Source: CAIWHR01 sp963773195 (GTDB lineage Bacteria; Pseudomonadota; Gammaproteobacteria; Burkholderiales; Casimicrobiaceae). Taken from it: a DNA stretch of 64,000 nucleotides. Below, in pieces: positions 45,707 to 57,000 of this stretch. The notes below the pieces were generated by a model. The model had not been told where the DNA came from, searched no databases, and was given only the letters and a program-made list of their open reading frames with translations. The stretch covers positions 310,001-374,000 of the forward strand of contig CAVZAE010000005.1 in NCBI GenBank assembly GCA_963773195.1, in the 5' to 3' direction. Positions within the stretch are counted from its first letter, which is position 1. Every line of letters begins with the position of its first letter. The position numbers were made by a program, and so were the translations under genes.

Positions 45707-46375
45707 CTAGTATTTGATGACCGCGACGTCGAAGCCACGCTTGCCGAGCTCGCCCTTGATGCGGTTGAGCTCGTCGGTGTTGTCGTAGGGGCCGAGACGC
45801 ACGCGGTAGCGCATCCCCTTGTCCGCAACCGACGAGGACTGCACCTCGGCTTCCCAGCCGGCCAGGGCCAGGCGGGCCTTGAGATTCTCGGCGTCCGATT
45901 CCTGGCTGAACGATCCCGCCTGCAGCCAGAAGCGATCCCCCGCTTTCTGCGCACGCGCGGTATCGGTGGCCGGCCGCTCGTCGGCCTTAGCCTGCGTCTT
46001 GTCGGGGGCCTTGTCGGGCGTTGCCGAGCGCTCGACCGTCGCGCGGTCGGTCGTCGGCTTCTCCGCCGGTTTGACGGGAACCTTCGGCTCCTCGATGCCC
46101 GGCAGGATCTTGTAGAAATCGAAGCGTGGCTTTTCGGGTGCGGCCGGTTCGGCCCGCGCGGTTCGCCCGGGCTCGCGCGCCGTCTCCTTGATCGGTGCCG
46201 CCGGCTGGTAGGGGTTGCCGGACTTCATGACGTAGAACGCAACCGCAGCCGCAAGCGACAGTCCGAGCGCGAGGCCGATGAACAGGCCGAGCAGCGTGCC
46301 GCCGGCGCGCGAATGGCGAGTGGAGCGCGCGTTCGCCGCGGGCCGGCGCGGAAGCGGGCGAGATCTTGTCTTCAT
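45707..46375 (-). CDS. SPOR-domain inner-membrane protein (FtsN-like)
   Basis: A 222-aa bitopic protein: a basic cytoplasmic N terminus, one transmembrane helix (~26-50, GLFIGLALGLSLAAAVAFYVM), a Lys/Pro/Ala-rich periplasmic linker with KPRFDFYKILPGIE, and a C-terminal SPOR domain (~145-222, FWLQAGSFSQESDAENLKARLAL, YRVRLGPYDNTDEL). SPOR domains bind denuded septal peptidoglycan. The FYKILPG motif is typical of betaproteobacterial proteins encoded beside argS and dsbA. It follows argS by 24 nt, so they are likely co-transcribed. A role in division is inferred. Confidence 0.88.
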   Translation of the reverse strand: MKTRSRPLPRRPAANARSTRHSRAGGTLLGLFIGLALGLSLAAAVAFYVMKSGNPYQPAAPIKETAREPGRTARAEPAAPEKPRFDFYKILPGIEEPKVPVKPAEKPTTDRATVERSATPDKAPDKTQAKADERPATDTARAQKAGDRFWLQAGSFSQESDAENLKARLALAGWEAEVQSSSVADKGMRYRVRLGPYDNTDELNRIKGELGKRGFDVAVIKY

Positions 46376-46399
46376 CCGACGTTGGTACCGGTCATGGGC

Positions 46400-48058
46400 T
46401 CACATCGCGTCGGGTGCGGTCAATCCAAGCACGGTTAGCGCGTTGCGCAGCACCTGGCCCGTCGCCGCGACGAGCGCCAAGCGAGCGCGCCGGATTCGCG
46501 GATCGTCGACCAGGAATCGCTCGGCATTATAGTAACTGTGGAATTCGGCGGCCAATTCCCGCACGTAGGTCGCGACGAGATGCGGCGCGATATCACGCGC
46601 GGCGGCGGCGAGCTCGGCCGGGAAGTCGGCCAGGCGCCGCAGGAGCGCGTCCTCGTACGCGCTGCCGAGCGGCGACAGGTCGGCGCCGGCGAGCGTCGCC
46701 GCAGCCGACGCCTGCTCAATGCCCGCCTGCTTCATCACCGACGCGACGCGCGCGTGCGCGTACTGCACGTAGTAGACCGGATTCTCCTCGGTCTGCGAGC
46801 GCGCGAGGTCGATGTCGAACGTGAACTCGGTGTCGGCCTTCCGCGCTGCAAGGAAGAAGCGCACCGCGTCGCGGCCGACCTCGTCGATCAGGTCGCGCAC
46901 CGACACCGAAGTGCCCGCGCGCTTGCTTAGCTTGACCTCCTCGCCCCCTTTTATGACCCTGACCATCTTGTGAATCACGTAGTCCGGATAGCCCGGCGCG
47001 ATGCCCATCTGCAGCGCCTGCAGCCCGGCGCGGACCCGGGTGATGGTGCTGTGGTGATCTCCTCCCTGCACGTCGATCGCGCGCACGAAACCGCGTTCCC
47101 ACTTCGTGACGTGGTAGGCGACATCCGGCACGAAATACGTGTAGCCGCCGTCGGACTTGCGCATCACGCGGTCCTTGTCGTCGCCGAAGGCCGTGGTCCG
47201 CAGCCAGAGAGCGCCGCCTTCCTCGAACGTCTGCCCCGAGGCCACCAGACGCGCGACCGTGGCCTCGACGCGGCCCGACGTGTAGAGCGAGCTCTCGAGG
47301 TAGTAGTTGTCGAAGCGCACGCCGAACGCCTGCAAGTCGCGATCCTGCTCCTTGCGCAGCTCGGCGACCGCGAAATGGCGGATCGACTCGAGGTCGCCCA
47401 GGTCGCTGCCCACCTCGTCGAGATAGCGCTGTGCGAGCTCACGGATGTACTCGCCGCGGTAGCCGTCCTCGGGAAACGTCGCGTGCTCGCCCAGAAGCTC
47501 CCGCGCGCGCGCGCGCACCGAGACTGCAAGGTTCTCGATCTGCTGACCCGCGTCGTTGTAGTAGTACTCGCGCGTGACGGCAGCACCCTGCCAGTCGAGC
47601 AGCGTCGCGATGACGTCGCCCAGTGCCGCCTGCCGGCCGTGGCCGACGTGCAGCGGTCCCGTCGGGTTCGCCGATACGAATTCCACCATCACCCGCTCAC
47701 CTGCACGCACGTTCGACCGGCCGAACCGTTCGCACTCGTCGAGAATCCGCGAGACGATCGCGGTCCGCGCAGTGGGCGTCAGGAAGAGATTGATGAAGCC
47801 GGCACCCGCGATCTCCGTCTTGGCCACGAGGGGAGAGGACGGCAACGCGGCGACGATCGCCTGGGCCAGCTCGCGCGGATTGCGCTTCATCGCCTTCGCG
47901 TGCTGGAGCGCGACGTTCGTCGCGTAGTCGCCGTGCGCCGCCTGCTTCGGGCGCTCGACGGTGATCGGCATTGCCGCGTGCTCGGGTGCGACGGCCGCCA
48001 CGCCCTTGGCGAGCCACGCTCCGAGTTGGGAGGGAAGGTCGATCACTGCCGGTCGCAT
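46400..48058 (-). CDS. argS: Arginyl-tRNA synthetase
   Basis: A class I aminoacyl-tRNA synthetase (552 aa). The ArgS N-terminal Add-1 domain (HGDYATNVALQHAKAMKRNPRELA) precedes the Rossmann core with the HIGH-type motif NPTGPLHVGHGRQ. KGGEEVKLSKRAGTSV is the degenerate KMSKS region. A C-terminal anticodon-binding domain has NPVYYVQYAHARVASV and ends in TAPDAM. ATG 48058 is preceded by a 96-bp gap from priA containing TATAAT on this strand. Confidence 0.96.
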   Translation of the reverse strand: MRPAVIDLPSQLGAWLAKGVAAVAPEHAAMPITVERPKQAAHGDYATNVALQHAKAMKRNPRELAQAIVAALPSSPLVAKTEIAGAGFINLFLTPTARTAIVSRILDECERFGRSNVRAGERVMVEFVSANPTGPLHVGHGRQAALGDVIATLLDWQGAAVTREYYYNDAGQQIENLAVSVRARARELLGEHATFPEDGYRGEYIRELAQRYLDEVGSDLGDLESIRHFAVAELRKEQDRDLQAFGVRFDNYYLESSLYTSGRVEATVARLVASGQTFEEGGALWLRTTAFGDDKDRVMRKSDGGYTYFVPDVAYHVTKWERGFVRAIDVQGGDHHSTITRVRAGLQALQMGIAPGYPDYVIHKMVRVIKGGEEVKLSKRAGTSVSVRDLIDEVGRDAVRFFLAARKADTEFTFDIDLARSQTEENPVYYVQYAHARVASVMKQAGIEQASAAATLAGADLSPLGSAYEDALLRRLADFPAELAAAARDIAPHLVATYVRELAAEFHSYYNAERFLVDDPRIRRARLALVAATGQVLRNALTVLGLTAPDAM

Positions 48059-48117
48059 CACGAAAACCGCGAATCGAGTGGCGCGCGAGGTCGCCGCTGC
48101 AATTCGCGGAAGGCACA

Positions 48118-48123
48118 ATTATA
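48118..48123 (-). promoter_or_regulatory. -10 element upstream of argS
   Basis: A perfect TATAAT on the - strand lies about 60 nt upstream of the argS ATG, in the 96-bp gap after priA. No convincing -35 is seen, so the support is the hexamer and its position only. Confidence 0.35.
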
Positions 48124-48154
48124 GACGACGCAGCAGTTCTCTCGCGTGCGAACC

Positions 48155-50159
48155 TCAGGCGAACCCCGGCGGATCGACATCGAGAGCCCACCGCACGCGC
48201 CGTGGGGCGAGCGCTTCGATCGCCTCGCGCCACGACGGCAGGATCCGCTGCAAAGCACCGCGATCGGAGCTCTGCGCCAGGACCTGGCCGCGCTCCATGC
48301 CCGCACGCCGCGCCAGCATCGCCGGCACTGGCGGGAACACCTCGACTTGAGGTGCATCGCGCGAGAGCGCTCGTCCTGCCCGACGCACGTCGTCGAGAAA
48401 CGCGTCGACGGCTTCGCGGCTCGGTGCTTCCGCAGTGACGAGCGCCAGATGCGCGAACGGAGGCAGCCCGGCAGCACGCCTCTCGGCCATCAGCGTGCCG
48501 GCGAACGCGCCGTAGTCGTTGGCGGCAAGCGCGCGATAGAGTGGATGCGACGGAAAGTCGGTCTGGACGATCACTTCACCGGGCAGCGCGGCGCGTCCCG
48601 CGCGTCCCGCCACCTGGAAGAGAAGCGCCGCGAGACGCTCGGTTGCGCGGAAATCGGCGCTGTAGAGCGCGTTGTCGGCGCCGAGCACGCCGACGAGCGT
48701 GAGCCGCGGAAAGTCGTGTCCCTTCGCCAGCATCTGGGTGCCGACGAGGATGTCGATTTCGCCCGCATCCACCCGCTCGCGCACTTCTGCGAATGCGCCT
48801 CGCGGCCGCGTCGTATCGCGGTCGATCCGGGCGATCCGGGCGTTGGGGTGGAGCGCCGCCAGCGCGCGTTCGAGGCGCTCGGTACCGAATCCTCGCGGCA
48901 CGAGGTCGACGTTGCCGCAGTCCGGACACCCGGCTGGAATCGCCTGCGTCACGCCGCAATGGTGGCAGCGCAGCCGGCCATCCTCCCGATGCACGACGAG
49001 GCGGGCACTGCAGTGCGGGCAACCGGCCTGCCATCCGCACGCCGCGCACAAGAGCGAGCGGCGCATAGCCGCGACGATTGATGAAGACGAGTGACTGCTC
49101 GCCGCGCGCGAGCCGCCGCGCGAGCGCCTCGCGTAACCGCGGTCCAATGCCTTCGTGCACAGCCGCTTCGCGGTGGGGTGCGAGTGCGACGGGCGGCGCA
49201 CCCGCCGCTGCGATTGCGCGTCGCGACAGCGTGAGCCTCTGGTAGCGACCGCGCTTCACCTGATGCAAGGTCTCGAGCGAAGGCGTCGCGCTGCCGAGCA
49301 CGATGGGCACGCCGCGTTGGCGTGCGCGCCAGACCGCCACGTCGCGGCCGTGATAGCGCACGCCCTCCTGCTGCTTGTACGAGGGATCATGTTCCTCGTC
49401 GACGACGATGAGGCCGAGCCGGGCATCGGCGCGAACACGGCGAGGCGCGTGCCGAGCACGAGATCGGGCTCGCCCAGTGCGGCTGCCGCCCATGCGCGTC
49501 GACGCGCCGCCGCCGGCAGTCGGCTGTGCAGCGTCACGGTGCGATCGGCCGGGCAGCGCGCGCGCGACACGTGCCTCGAGTTGCGGCGTCAGGTTGATCT
49601 CGGGCACGAGCAGGAGCGCCTGGCGCCCGGCGGCAATGGATGCCGCCGCCGCCGCAAGGTAGACCTCGGTCTTGCCGCTGCCCGTGACGCCGTCGAGAAC
49701 GAACGGCGCGAAGGACCCGTGTGCGGCGACGATCGCGGTGGCGGCGCTCACCTGATCCGCGTTGAGATCGACGGCGGGTTGAGTGGGCTGTGCAGCCGCG
49801 TTCGCGGTGGCTCCGGTTGCGGCCGTCACCCGCGGCGTGACGCCGCGGGAGCGCCCCAGCGGAGGCACCATCTGAGCGAGCGCGAGGCCGAGAGGCTCCT
49901 GGTAGTAACTCGCGACAAATCGACCAAGGTCGAGCAGATCGTCCGGCAGCGGCAGCAGGTCGGCGATCTCGCCGATGGGGCGCAGGCGCTCCCCCGCGAC
50001 TGCAGATGCCTCCGTGATCTCCACGACGACCCCGGCGAGCAGCCGACGGCCGAGGCTGATTCGGACAATCGATCCTCGCTTGAGCGCAAGCCCCGCGGGC
50101 ACCCAGTAGTCGAATGCGGCTGATGCTGCGACGGGCACCGCGACGCGCGCGATCGTCAT
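48155..50159 (-). pseudogene. priA: Primosomal protein N' (replication restart helicase PriA), three frameshifts
   Basis: A DEAH-type helicase that reloads the replisome at stalled forks. The N-terminal 3'-DNA-binding domain (RVAVPVAASAAFDYWVP) and Walker A region DGVTGSGKTEVYLAA are in one frame. Frame changes occur at about 49544 (extra base), 49421-49423 (lost base) and 49049-49051 (extra base). VVDEEHDPSYKQQEGVRYHGRDVAVWRA gives the DEAH box. The zinc cluster CAACGWQAGCPHC, CHHCG, CPDCG and the helicase domain with GTQMLAKGHDFPRLTLV follow. Undoing the three indels gives 668 codons, a usual PriA length. Likely consensus errors. Confidence 0.9.
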
Positions 50160-50283
50160 CGCGGAAGCCCGGAACGCGTCAACAGCTCGGGCGACTTGTA
50201 GTGTTCGAAACTCTCATTGGCCGCGGCAGCAAACGCAGCCAAGTCCTTAATTTGCAAGACACGCAAGAAACGGCCCACCGATC

Positions 50284-50304
50284 TGTGGATAAGACTGTGC
50301 GTAA
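50284..50304 (+). promoter_or_regulatory. DnaA boxes: one perfect, one degenerate
   Basis: TGTGGATAA at 50284-50292 is the complement of the consensus TTATCCACA. Three bases later TGTGCGTAA (50296-50304) matches at seven of nine positions. It lies upstream of priA. Confidence 0.5.
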
Positions 50305-50461
50305 GTGATCGCTCGCGCACCGCCTCTTGTTCGTCGCCCCTCACCACGACGGGGAGGCCCCTCGGAGCGGCTGCTTTTTACGTTTGTATTTCAGTAAATT
50401 ACGTTGCGCTTCCCCGTGGTGCAGCAGGGGCAAATTCGAGGCGCGTCGGCGGCCACCGAAA

Positions 50462-50470
50462 TGTGCATAA
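50462..50470 (+). promoter_or_regulatory. DnaA-box-like site
   Basis: TGTGCATAA differs from the perfect box by one base and fits TTATNCACA on the opposite strand. It is 170 nt from the perfect copy and in the same orientation. Confidence 0.4.
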
Positions 50471-50558
50471 GTAACCGGGCAACCTCGGAACGGCGCTTCT
50501 TGTCAAGGCCCGCGACAGATTTTTCTGATCAAACTGTGGGCTACGCGCAACACGGCGC

Positions 50559-51626
50559 TCACGCTGCGGCCCGGATTGCGCGAGACTCGGAATGCACCGT
50601 GTCGACGAGTACCGCGACGTGCTCGGGCGGGGTCTCGGGGAGGATCCCATGCCCCAGGTTGAACACGTGCCCCGCCGCGGGGCCGGCGGCGCGCACGACG
50701 GCGGCCGCTTCGCGCCGCACAGTCTCCGGATCCGTGAGGAGGACCAGCGGATCCAGGTTGCCCTGCAACGCGACCCGGGCGCCGACGCGCCGCCGAGCCT
50801 CGGCCAGGTCCACGGTCCAGTCGAGGCCGACCGCGTTGGCGCCGGACGCGGCAAGCTCGTCGAGCCATGCGCCGCCGCCCTTGGTGAAGACGATCGTCGG
50901 CACTCGCCGGCCGGACGGACCGGGCGCAGCGCGGCGAGCACCGTTCGCATCGGGGCCAGCGAATACTTGCGGAACGCGTCGGCGGACAGCAGGCCGCCCC
51001 ATGTGTCGAAGATCATCACGGCGTCCGCGCCCGCCGCGATCTGTTCGCCGAGATAGACGGCGGTCGCTTCCGCATTGACAGCGACGAGACGGGCGAGCAG
51101 ATCCGGCCGCGCGTACGCCATCGTTCGCACCGTCGGAAAATCCGCGCGGGCGCCACCCTCGATCATGTAGCACGCAAGCGTGAACGGGCTGCCCGCGAAG
51201 CCGATCAGCGGAACGCCGCCCTCCCAGTGCCCGCTTGATGCCGCGCACCGCGTCGAAGACATAGGCGAGGCGTCCCATGTCGGGCACGGCGAGCTCCCGG
51301 ATCGACGCTTCGTCCGCCGTCTTGTGCGCGAAGCGCGGACCCTCGCCTTCGGCGAAGCCGAGACCCAGGCCCATGGCGTCGGGCACCGTAAGGATGTCGG
51401 AGAACAGGATCGCCGCATCGAGCGGGAATCGCTCGAGCGGCTGCAGCGTCACCTCGGTCGCGAGGTCGGGCGATTGCGCGAGGGCAAGGAAGCTGCCCGC
51501 CTTCGCCCGGGTTCGCTGATACTCGGGCAGGTAGCGTCCGGCCTGGCGCATGAGCCACACCGGCGTCCACGGCGTCGGCTCGCGGCGGAGCGCGCGCAGG
51601 AAGGTGTCGTTGGCGAATTCCGGCAT
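50559..51626 (-). pseudogene. hemE: Uroporphyrinogen decarboxylase, two compensating frameshifts
   Basis: Decarboxylates uroporphyrinogen III to coproporphyrinogen III in haem synthesis. The N terminus TPVWLMRQAGRYLPEY is the family signature and binds substrate with its Arg residues. The frame shifts near 51219-51223 (one extra base in a C run, after GIKRAL) and back near 50901 (one lost base before VPTIVFTKGG). Between them, in the other frame, are GFAGSPFTLACYMIEGG and MIFDTWGGLLS. The C terminus FNLGHGILPETPPEHV is normal. The two events cancel, giving 355 residues, the usual length. Probably consensus errors. Confidence 0.9.
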
Positions 51627-51688
51627 CGCGCGAGGGTAGCGGCCCGTCTCGGACTGGGCAAGCTCCGCGCTGCGAGCCTCTTGCTCTT

Positions 51689-52566
51689 TCACCGGGCCGC
51701 GACCAGCGCGCGTCCTGTCAGCCGTTCGAGGATCGCGAGCGGCGACCGCTCGGGCGCGACCAGTGCGGAGAGCGGCAGATGGATCGTCTGCTCGAGCATG
51801 TACTGGCCCGAGACCGCGGCATGCATCACCTGATCGGAGAAGCAGATCCACGTAGTGCCGGGCGCGAACGTTGCAACCTCCTGCGCGCAGCCCTTCTGAT
51901 ATCCGAGATCCGCCTTGGCGCCGTCGTGGAGCCCGAGCATCAGATGATCGTACTCGCTGCGGCGCCCCTTGGTGGCACGGAGAGCGGCAAGCAACAATGA
52001 CGTCCCCGGCAGCGGCGGAGCGATCTTCGGGAGAAAGGTCTTGGCCATCTGCTCGAACGGCTCGCCGATGCGCCAGACCCGCGGCTCCGTCGGATGAACG
52101 TTCGTGAACACGCGCAGGATCCGCTCGCCATGGTTAGGTCGCGACGGGAACGCGTCGACGTGCAACCGCGAATCGTCCTTGCGCCACGATACGGCGCGGC
52201 CGACGGCGGGCTGCGGTCGGTAGCTCGTCCGCGCACGCTTGACCCAGGGCGCGTAGGCGGGGAAAAGCGCGCTCACGAGATCGGCAGCCTGCGCCGCGAA
52301 GCGGGCAACCATCGCCGCAAGTTCTGCAAGATCGGCGGCGCTACCCTGCGCGCCCTTGATCGCGTCGCCCTCGAGGCTGATGTTCTTCGCGCGCCCGTCC
52401 GACCATTGCGGCGAGAGGAACCGTCGTTCACCCACGGTGAGCGCGAAACCAAGATTGGGCAGGACCAGCACGGCGCCGCCTTCGATCGCGTGCGCAAGCT
52501 GGCGCTGCGCGTCGGGTGCGAGGGACGGTCGCCAGTTGGCGAGTGGGAGCGAGACGAGCGCCGACA

Positions 52567-52567
<1 letters not shown>
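51689..52567 (-). CDS. kdoO: 3-deoxy-D-manno-oct-2-ulosonic acid (Kdo) hydroxylase
   Basis: A 292-aa Fe(II)/2-oxoglutarate-dependent oxygenase that converts a lipid A-linked Kdo to Ko in Burkholderia and relatives. Recognisable blocks: FLSPQWSDGRAKNISLEG, YRPQPAVGRAVSWRKDDSRLHVDAFPSRP with the metal-binding H-x-D, and ILRVFTNVHPTEPRVWRIGEPFE. The distal part has TWICFSDQVMHAAVSGQ, where the second His ligand and Arg-like partner would lie. ATG 52567 overlaps the gltD stop (ATGA), so it is coupled to the glutamate synthase operon. Assignment rests on remembered family sequence, not a search. Confidence 0.8.
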
Positions 52568-54002
<1,435 letters not shown>

Positions 54003-54003
<1 letters not shown>

Positions 54004-57000
54004 TACGCCGCCGCCTTCTGCCGGCTCGGCGTTGCCACGTGTGCCGGGTGTTCCTTCGCGTAGAGCTCGGTCAACGCGCGGCGGTATTCGTGCGGGAACA
54101 CCTTCACGAATTTCGCACGGGCGTGGTCCCAATGGTCGAGGAGCGCGAGCGCGAGCGCGCTGCCGGTGAAGCGCAGGTGGCGCTCGATCAGCTCGCGCAG
54201 CCGCGATTCGTCCGACCTGCCGCCGTGACGCAGCCGTCCCTTGCCGGCCGCCGCCAGCTCGCGGTCGGCCTTCGCCTCCGCCGCCTCGGACAACACGGGT
54301 TCGAGCGCGACCATCGCCGCGTTGCAGCGTGTCGCAAACGTGCCGTCTTCGTCGTAGACGTACGCAATGCCGCCGCTCATCCCTGCCGCGAAATTGCGTC
54401 CGGTTCGACCGAGGACGGCCACAGTGCCGCCGGTCATGTACTCGCACCCGTGGTCGCCCGTGCCCTCGACCACCGCGATCGCGCCCGAGTTGCGAACGCA
54501 GAAGCGCTCGCCGGCGACGCCGCGATAGAACGCCTCGCCGTCAATGGCACCGTACATCACGGTATTGCCGACGACGATGTTGTCCTCGGCTTTCGCGGGA
54601 CACGTCGGATCGGGATAAACGATGATGCGTCCGCCGGACAGGCCCTTGCCGACGTAGTCGTTGGTCGCGCCCTGCAGCTCGAAGGTGACGCCACGCGCGA
54701 GAAATGCGCCGAAGCTCTGGCCCGCGGTGCCTTCGAAGGCAATGTGGATCGTGTCGTCGGGAAGTCCCGCGTGGCCATAGCGAGTCGCGATGGCGCCGGA
54801 CAGCATCGCTCCCACCGACCGGTTGGCGTTGCGGATCTTGTAGGTGAGGCGCACCGGCTCCTTGCGGTCGAGCGCCGGCGTCGCCGCGGCGATCAGCGCG
54901 TGATCGAGGGCCTGAGCCAGCTTGTGATCCTGGTCCTCGCAGCGGAAGCGCGCAACCTCGGGCGGCATCGGCGGCTGGTAGAACACGCGCGAGAAGTCGA
55001 GGCCCTTGGCCTTCCAGTGCTCGATGCCGTGGCGCAGGTCGAGCAGGTCCGAGCGTCCGATCAGCTGATCGAACTTCCGGATCCCGAGCTTCGCCATCAG
55101 CTCGCGCGCCTCTTCGGCGACGAAGAAGAAATAGTTGACGACGTGCTCCGGCTTGCCCGTGAACTTCTTGCGCAACTCGGGATCCTGCGTGGCGACGCCG
55201 ACCGGGCAGGTGTTGAGATGGCATTTGCGCATCATCACGCAGCCGGCGGTGACGAGCGGCGCGGTCGAGAAACCGAACTCGTCGGCGCCGAGCATCGCGC
55301 CGATCACGACGTCGCGCCCGGTCTTGATCTGCCCGTCGACCTGCACGGCGATGCGCCCGCGCAGCCGGTTCAACACGAGCGTCTGCTGCGTCTCGGCCAA
55401 CCCGAGCTCCCAGGGCGTCCCGGCGTGCTTGATCGAGGACACCGGGGAAGCGCCCGTGCCGCCATCGTGACCGGCGATCGTCACGTGGTCCGCCTTTGCC
55501 TTCGCGACGCCGGCGGCGACCGTCCCGACGCCCACCTCGGAGACGAGCTTGACCGAAATCGACGCGCGCGGATTGGCGTTCTTCAGGTCGTGAATGAGTT
55601 GCGCCAGATCCTCGATCGAATAGATGTCATGGTGCGGCGGCGGCGAGATCAGGCCGACGCCCGGCACCGAGAAGCGCAGCGTTGCGATGTATTCGGAGAC
55701 CTTGTGCCCTGGCAGCTGCCCCCCTTCGCCCGGCTTGGCGCCCTGCGCCATCTTGATCTGGATCTGGTCGGCCGACGACAGGTACTCGGCCGTCACTCCG
55801 AAGCGGGCGGAGGCCACCTGCTTGATCTTCGAACGCAGCGAATCGCCTTCCTTCAACGGAATGTCGACGACCGCCGATTCGATCCTGGAGCGCAGCGTTT
55901 CACCTGCCTTGATCAGCGCGTAGCGATGGAAGTCTTCGCCGCCTTCGCCGGTGTTGGACTTGCCGCCGATGCGGTTCATCGCGACCGCGAGCGTCGTGTG
56001 CGCCTCGGTCGAGATCGAGCCCAGGCTCATCGCACCGGTCGCGAAACGCTTGACGATCGCGGCGGCCGGTTCGACCTCGTCGAGCGGAATCGGCGCGGCC
56101 GCGAAACGGAACTCGAAAAGTCCGCGCAAGGTCAGCATCCGCCGCGACTGGTCGTTGATCAGCGCGGCATAGTCCTTGTACGTCGCGAAGCTGCCGGAGC
56201 GCGCCGCGTGCTGCAGCTTGGCGATCGAGTCCGGCGTCCACATGTGCTCCTCGCCACGCACGCGATACGCGTAATCACCGCCCGCGTCGAGCGCCGCGCG
56301 CAAGAGCGGATCGTTGCCGAATGCGGCTGCATGCAGCCGCGCGGCTTCGAGCGCGATTTCCGGGAGGCCGATGCCCTCGACGTTGCTCGCGGTGCCGGTG
56401 AAGTACTTGTCGACGAACTCGCGCACGAGGCCTACCGCCTCGAAGATCTGCGCGCCGCAGTAGGACTGGTACGTGGAGATGCCCATCTTCGACATCACCT
56501 TGTAGAGCCCCTTGCTGATCGCCTTGATGTAGCGGTGCGCGGACTCCTGGGGTGATACACCGGGGACGACGTCGGCGAGCGACCCCAGCGTCTCGAGCGC
56601 CAGGTAGGGATGGATCGCCTCCGCGCCATAGCCCGCGAGCAGCGCGAAGTGGTGGACCTCGCGCGCCGAGCCCGTCTCGACGACCAGGCCCGTGCTCGTC
56701 CGCAAACCCTTGCGCACGAGGTGTTGGTGCACCGCCGCGGTCGCGAGCAACGCGGGGATCGGCAGAAGGTCGGCGGACAGCTTCCGGTCCGAGACGATCA
56801 GGATGTTGTAGCCGAGACGGATCGCGTCCTCCGCCTCTGCGCATAGGGACGCGAGCGCGGCCTCCATGCCGTTCGCGCCCCACGCGGCGGGATAGCAGAT
56901 GTCGAGCTCCCACGCCTTGAACGACCCGCCGGTGAAGAGCTCGATGTGGCGGATCTTTTCCATCTCCTCGCACGTGAGCACCGGCTGCTGCGCTTCGAGG

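Larger units (their letters stand above)
50160..50558. other. Intergenic region between hemE and priA with DnaA-box-like sites
   Basis: 399 bp, noticeably richer in A and T than its surroundings (for example TTTTTACGTTTGTATTTC near 50375). It holds one perfect DnaA box (50284-50292), a one-mismatch box (50462-50470) and a two-mismatch copy (50296-50304), all in the same orientation. The priA promoter must also lie here. I see no gene. Confidence 0.55.

Noticed and set aside
50156..50347. A 63-codon - strand frame upstream of priA as a small gene
   Set aside because: No ribosome-binding site or recognisable family, and it spans the DnaA boxes; it looks like a chance frame.
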